64,000 nt of DNA from assembly GCF_000255115.2 (NCBI RefSeq), contig NC_018068.1:2947977-3011976 (forward strand). Direction: 5' to 3'. The stretch is from Desulfosporosinus acidiphilus SJ4 (GTDB lineage Bacteria; Bacillota; Desulfitobacteriia; Desulfitobacteriales; Desulfitobacteriaceae). The notes under the pieces are model-generated. The model saw only the letters and a list, made by a program, of their open reading frames with translations, made no database searches and had not been told where the DNA came from. Of this stretch, positions 60,588-64,000 are shown piece by piece; the stretch's first letter is position 1; each line of letters begins with the position of its first letter. The translations under genes were made by a program, and so were the position numbers.

Positions 60588-62078
60588 ATGAAAATCCTTT
60601 TTGTTTACCCACAGTACCCCGTTACCTATTGGGGATTTCAGTATGCCTTGAAATTTGTTTCAAAGAAGGCTAGCTTTCCGCCTCTAGGTCTGGCAACCGT
60701 TGCTGCAATGTTCCCGAAAGATGATGAAAAACGGCTCATTGATATGAATGTAACCGCACTAAGGGACAAAGATTTATTATGGGCAGACTATGTAATGCTC
60801 AGCGCCATGGCTGTTCAGAGAGAATCAACCCGGGAAGTTATTGATCGCTGTAAGGCTCTGGGCATCAAAACAGTTGCCGGCGGACCTCTTTTTACCTCAG
60901 AACCTGAGTCATTTGATGATGTTGATCACCTTCTGTTAAATGAAGGGGAACTTACCATCCCTAAATTTATTCGTGATCTAAATGCTAAAAATGCTCAACA
61001 CATATATACATCCGATCAATGGGCAGATTTACGTGATACTCCTGTGCCTATATGGAAACTTATCGATCAAAAGAAATATTCAACCATGAATATTCAATAT
61101 TCACGCGGTTGTCCTTTTAACTGCGATTTTTGTAATGTAACCAGCTTATTCGGACATGTCCCCAGAACCAAAGATGCACCCCAACTGATCAATGAGTTAA
61201 ACTCCCTTTATGAATCCGGTTGGCGCGGAGGAGTCTTTTTCGTTGATGATAATTTCATCGGTAATAAGAGAAAACTTATGAATGATATTTTACCTGCCCT
61301 CATAGATTGGATGGCGGGGAAAAATTATCCCTTTGCATTTTTAACTGAAACCTCGATCAATCTTGCTGATGACGAGAAGCTCATGGAGATGATGGTTAAA
61401 GCCGGGTTCAATACCGTTTTTGTAGGTATCGAATCTCCCAATGAAAGCAGTTTAGCCGAATGCAACAAAACGCAAAACAAAAACAGAGACTTAATTTGGA
61501 GCGTGAAAAAAATTCAGCACTCCGGCCTTCAGGTTCATGGCGGCTTCATTGTCGGTTTTGATAATGATAATTCTTCGATATTTGATAGTCTTATAGATTT
61601 TATCCAACAAAGCGGGATTGCTGCTGCTATGGTCGGATTGTTAAATGCACCCAAGGGAACGAAACTATATCAGCGTTTAGCAGGTGAAGGCAGATTATTG
61701 AAAGGATTTACCGGTGATAACACAGATTACAGTATGAATTTTATTCCCAAGATGGATCAAGAACTTCTAGTCAAGGGATATCATAGGATTGTCAACACAA
61801 TCTATTCCCCCAGTCGTTACTATGAAAGAATCCTGGTTTTTTTGAAAGAATACAATCCCATTGCTTCCTCGACTGGACCTCTAAGCTTTAACCACATCAT
61901 GGCTTTTCTGAAATCAATGGTTCGCTTGGGAATTATTGAAAAAGAAAGACGCTATTATTGGCGGCTCGTCCTTTGGTCTCTACTTAAAAGGCCTCAAGTT
62001 TTTCCCTTAGCAATTACTTTGTCTATTTATGGCTATCATTTCAGGAAAGTTTTTGAAAAAACGGCCCTCGAGAGCTAA
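60588..62078 (+). CDS. B12-binding-domain radical SAM protein (DUF4070/HpnP-like)
   Basis: A 496-residue enzyme. An N-terminal B12-binding-like domain (1-140) starts MKILFVYPQYPVTYWGFQYA and lacks the DxHxxG cobalt ligand motif, as is usual for radical SAM methylases. The radical SAM core has YSRGCPFNCDFCNVTS (CxxxCxxC, about 170-185). The C-terminal region resembles DUF4070, as in the hopanoid C2-methylase HpnP and relatives. No hopanoid genes are near, so the substrate is open. A terminator-like repeat (62123-62214) follows. The gene stands alone. Confidence 0.88.
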   Translation: MKILFVYPQYPVTYWGFQYALKFVSKKASFPPLGLATVAAMFPKDDEKRLIDMNVTALRDKDLLWADYVMLSAMAVQRESTREVIDRCKALGIKTVAGGPLFTSEPESFDDVDHLLLNEGELTIPKFIRDLNAKNAQHIYTSDQWADLRDTPVPIWKLIDQKKYSTMNIQYSRGCPFNCDFCNVTSLFGHVPRTKDAPQLINELNSLYESGWRGGVFFVDDNFIGNKRKLMNDILPALIDWMAGKNYPFAFLTETSINLADDEKLMEMMVKAGFNTVFVGIESPNESSLAECNKTQNKNRDLIWSVKKIQHSGLQVHGGFIVGFDNDNSSIFDSLIDFIQQSGIAAAMVGLLNAPKGTKLYQRLAGEGRLLKGFTGDNTDYSMNFIPKMDQELLVKGYHRIVNTIYSPSRYYERILVFLKEYNPIASSTGPLSFNHIMAFLKSMVRLGIIEKERRYYWRLVLWSLLKRPQVFPLAITLSIYGYHFRKVFEKTALES

Positions 62079-62122
62079 TCATAAGAAAAAACGGCGAACA
62101 CTTTAGAGTCCTCAGAGAAAAC

Positions 62123-62214
62123 ATGGGACCGTTGCATAATGAGTATTTATACGCTTTTATAAATAAAACCCTGCATATAAGTGGATGATTTTAACCACTA
62201 TTTATGCAAGGTTA
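62123..62214 (+). repeat. repeat R2, copy b (uninterrupted) with terminator hairpin
   Basis: It matches 33757-33797 plus 33931-33987 and lacks the 139-bp R1 insert. The 3' half is a hairpin, CCTGCATATAAGTGG (62169-62183) with CCACTATTTATGCAAGG (62195-62211), followed by TTATTGTTTT, and probably ends the radical SAM transcript. Confidence 0.88.
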
Positions 62215-62280
62215 TTGTTTTCTAAATTCGTGTACAAACACAAACAATTTGTGTACTTAAATCACCTTTGCCAAAACCTA

Positions 62281-63342
62281 CTAGGATACAGTTGTGAGTT
62301 TTTCCCCTAGTACTTTGAGACTGTCTAATTTCCGAGCCAATTCTTGAGTGGAAGTTGCCTGTTCCTTAGTGATCACATTGCTCTGTTCGACATTTTTTTG
62401 CACCCGTATAACTGACTCTCGAAACTTTTTAAGCATTTCATCAATATTTTTGGCCGACTTATTGCTTTCAACAGCTAGCTTGCGCACTTCCTCAGCTACC
62501 ACCGAGAAGCCTTTCCCTTGTTCCCCCACACGAGCGGCTTCAATAGCAGCATTGAGTCCTAATAAGTTAGTTTGCTGTGCCACCCGCCGGATAACTTCCA
62601 ATATATCGGTAATGCCTTTCACCTCATCAGCAGCAATTTTAGCAATATTAGACGATTCTTCGCTCGTAGCAGCAAGTTCCTCTGAAGAGGCCGCTAATTC
62701 TTGTACAAAGGCTGCTGACTGCTCCAGCTCCCCGTAAAGTTCAGATAACACCTGCTCGTAGCGGCGCATTTTCTCTCTCTCTAATTCCTGCACTTGAGCA
62801 ATTTTCAAGGCCTCATTAATTGCTCGCTTCACAGCCAGTTTTCCCGATTCCAGAAGATCCACGATAAAATTACTCTGCTCCTTCGCCGCAGTGTAACCAC
62901 CTTTATCACCCGTAATTGCGTTCACACCTATTTTATTCAACTGCTCTAATATCTTCGGAATATCCTCAAGAGTATTCCATGGTCTCACAAAAATCATTGT
63001 TTCTCCCACAGCAAAGTCCGAATCATCCATATCCAAAAACCCACGATGAGCCACCACACCCACTTTTACAGCTCCGTTAACGATCAAACGCTGGACTGCC
63101 TCAAGCATTTCGGCAATAGTCATAGTGAGACCTACAACTGGTTTGTCCGTATGATCCCGCAAAAGATCTACCATTAGACCTCTGCTGATCATCACATCGA
63201 TCTGAGGATTAGCTCTAACCACATCCGGACCTCTATCGAAACTCACCACTTCAATGGGAAAGGACAAATTGAGTTCACGCCTTACCTGTTCCGCAATTTG
63301 AGCCATATCAGGTGTCAAAGCTGCAAAAAAAATGGATTTCAT
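62281..63342 (-). CDS. PrpR_N-methyl-accepting chemotaxis fusion protein
   Basis: A 353-residue soluble protein. Residues 1-185 resemble the PrpR_N receptor domain of propionate-catabolism activators (VEVVSFDRG-type region, [39 protein letters not shown]). A coiled-coil linker (about 190-215) leads to an MCP signalling domain with a tip around [20 protein letters not shown] (about 255-275). It probably reports an intracellular small molecule to the chemotaxis kinase. Methylmalonyl-CoA mutase at the left edge hints at propionate metabolism, but that link is speculation. Confidence 0.9.
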   Translation of the reverse strand: MKSIFFAALTPDMAQIAEQVRRELNLSFPIEVVSFDRGPDVVRANPQIDVMISRGLMVDLLRDHTDKPVVGLTMTIAEMLEAVQRLIVNGAVKVGVVAHRGFLDMDDSDFAVGETMIFVRPWNTLEDIPKILEQLNKIGVNAITGDKGGYTAAKEQSNFIVDLLESGKLAVKRAINEALKIAQVQELEREKMRRYEQVLSELYGELEQSAAFVQELAASSEELAATSEESSNIAKIAADEVKGITDILEVIRRVAQQTNLLGLNAAIEAARVGEQGKGFSVVAEEVRKLAVESNKSAKNIDEMLKKFRESVIRVQKNVEQSNVITKEQATSTQELARKLDSLKVLGEKLTTVS

Positions 63343-63542
63343 ATTAGCTTCCTCCCTTGAAAACTTACCTCTAAAATTTTGCTTTTGCTATAATAACTTT
63401 AACTATTCTGTAACCATTTACATTTTTTTATAATTCTACCTCAATCAACAATTATCCTTTAATAATCTAAAAATTCGCCTGCAAATTTCACAAAGTGCCT
63501 TAAAACACAATCTTATGATGATCAGCAGAAGTTTAGTTCATT

Positions 63543-64000
63543 TTAATGGTTAACTTGAATATTCTGATTTAGATCTCCAACATTGATTATTTTTGCAGTG
63601 ACTGAGACATCATAGGTTATATCCGGAAATTTCCTGTCCCACTTATCTTTCCATAAATGCCAGATCTCTGGATTCTGGCGATGTAAGAAATATCCAAAAC
63701 CTACAAAGTCCGAATTTAAAGTTTGGGCCTTATCAATTGTGTCTTTAACAATTGCACTTATTTTTTCTCCCACCTCATTTTCTAAATCTGGAATGCTCTT
63801 TGAAGAAACCTGGATACCACTTACATCAACGACGCTCCCCATTGTCTTTAGAATTATTTTTACATGCATAGAATCTCCCTGAATCTCAGGAACGATCTTG
63901 CATTGATCTGTTCGGAGAAGATACGTGTATTTCTCTTGGTCGCTTCGTACAATGGCAATGGGAGTACGGCAGTTTCTGAATTTATTCCAAAGTAACAGCG
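63543..64000 (-). CDS. Ger(x)C-family germination protein, partial (runs off the right edge)
   Basis: The frame is open through the right edge of the window, giving 151 visible residues of the C-terminal GerAC domain. Segments such as KISAIVKDTIDKAQTLNSD, FVGFGYFLHRQNPEIWHLWK and WDRKFPDITYDVSVTAKI are typical of the Ger(x)C C-terminus. The internal ATG at 63869 is not the real start, because homology continues upstream (FRNCRTPIAIV). Ger(x)C proteins are lipoprotein subunits of spore germinant receptors. An adjacent GerAA/GerAB set should lie beyond the window. Confidence 0.88.
   Translation of the reverse strand, partial: LLLWNKFRNCRTPIAIVRSDQEKYTYLLRTDQCKIVPEIQGDSMHVKIILKTMGSVVDVSGIQVSSKSIPDLENEVGEKISAIVKDTIDKAQTLNSDFVGFGYFLHRQNPEIWHLWKDKWDRKFPDITYDVSVTAKIINVGDLNQNIQVNH

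Overview
The window reads as chromosomal DNA of an anaerobic, spore-forming, low-to-mid GC Firmicute, most likely a Desulfosporosinus/Desulfitobacterium-type Peptococcaceae. This is inferred from the 16S gene (about 1.66 kb with an enlarged 5' variable region), spore genes (GerAB-like permease, Ger(x)C fragment, YjcZ-like peptides, DUF3231, sporulation-type histidine kinase), SigI/RsgI, corrinoid methyltransferase genes with a RACo activator, and c-di-AMP and c-di-GMP riboswitches. No database search was possible, so the genus is an inference.

Layout. 1-3.6 kb: a minus-strand B12 operon (adenosyltransferase, MeaB GTPase, two-subunit methylmalonyl-CoA mutase). 3.9-7.0 kb: a 16S rRNA gene followed by eight tRNA genes, one tRNA-Leu remnant and a strong terminator, with no 23S or 5S gene between. 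7.3-8.2 kb: a soluble chemotaxis-type receptor. 8.3-17.9 kb: a corrinoid-dependent methyl-transfer region in two transcription units, separated by a terminator and an IS1182-like insertion. It holds two corrinoid proteins, a GntR regulator, a RACo activator, a methyl-THF methyltransferase, a UroD-family methyltransferase, a 47-residue ORF and a GPH-type transporter. 18-24.4 kb: a tryptophan-rich membrane protein, a large sensor kinase, a SAM methyltransferase and small proteins. 24.5-29.6 kb: a TetR-MFP-RND efflux operon. 29.9-33.6 kb: a nucleobase permease, ferredoxin and rsgI-sigI. 34-37.7 kb: a repeat protein, an atypical OmpR-type regulator with five 11-bp tandem repeats in front, a coiled-coil protein, and an NlpC/P60 hydrolase under a c-di-AMP riboswitch. 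38-48 kb: cell-wall binding and glycosylation genes (CWB2 protein, GT87-like, galU, GtrA, YkcC-like, YkcB-like) split by an IS110 element. 48.3-53.9 kb: polysaccharide deacetylase, GerAB, an HD-GYP phosphodiesterase behind a c-di-GMP riboswitch, a D,D-carboxypeptidase and a CBS fragment. 54-64 kb: YjcZ-like peptides, an FAD oxidoreductase, a Tat-type M28 peptidase, a hydrogenase maturation protease, DUF3231, GNAT, DUF2156, a B12 radical SAM protein, a PrpR_N-MCP fusion and a Ger(x)C gene running off the right edge.

The observations most worth following are: (1) a 139-bp structured repeat (copies near 3.8, 23.6 and 33.8 kb) inserted inside a second repeat whose uninterrupted copy lies at 62.1 kb, giving a filled/empty site comparison; (2) a response regulator in which every phosphotransfer residue is replaced, whose best start codon is AUA, next to five 11-bp TTCAG repeats; (3) the two-unit methyl-transfer system with its transporter, 47-residue ORF and matched promoter/operator regions; (4) a 16S gene separated from 23S/5S.
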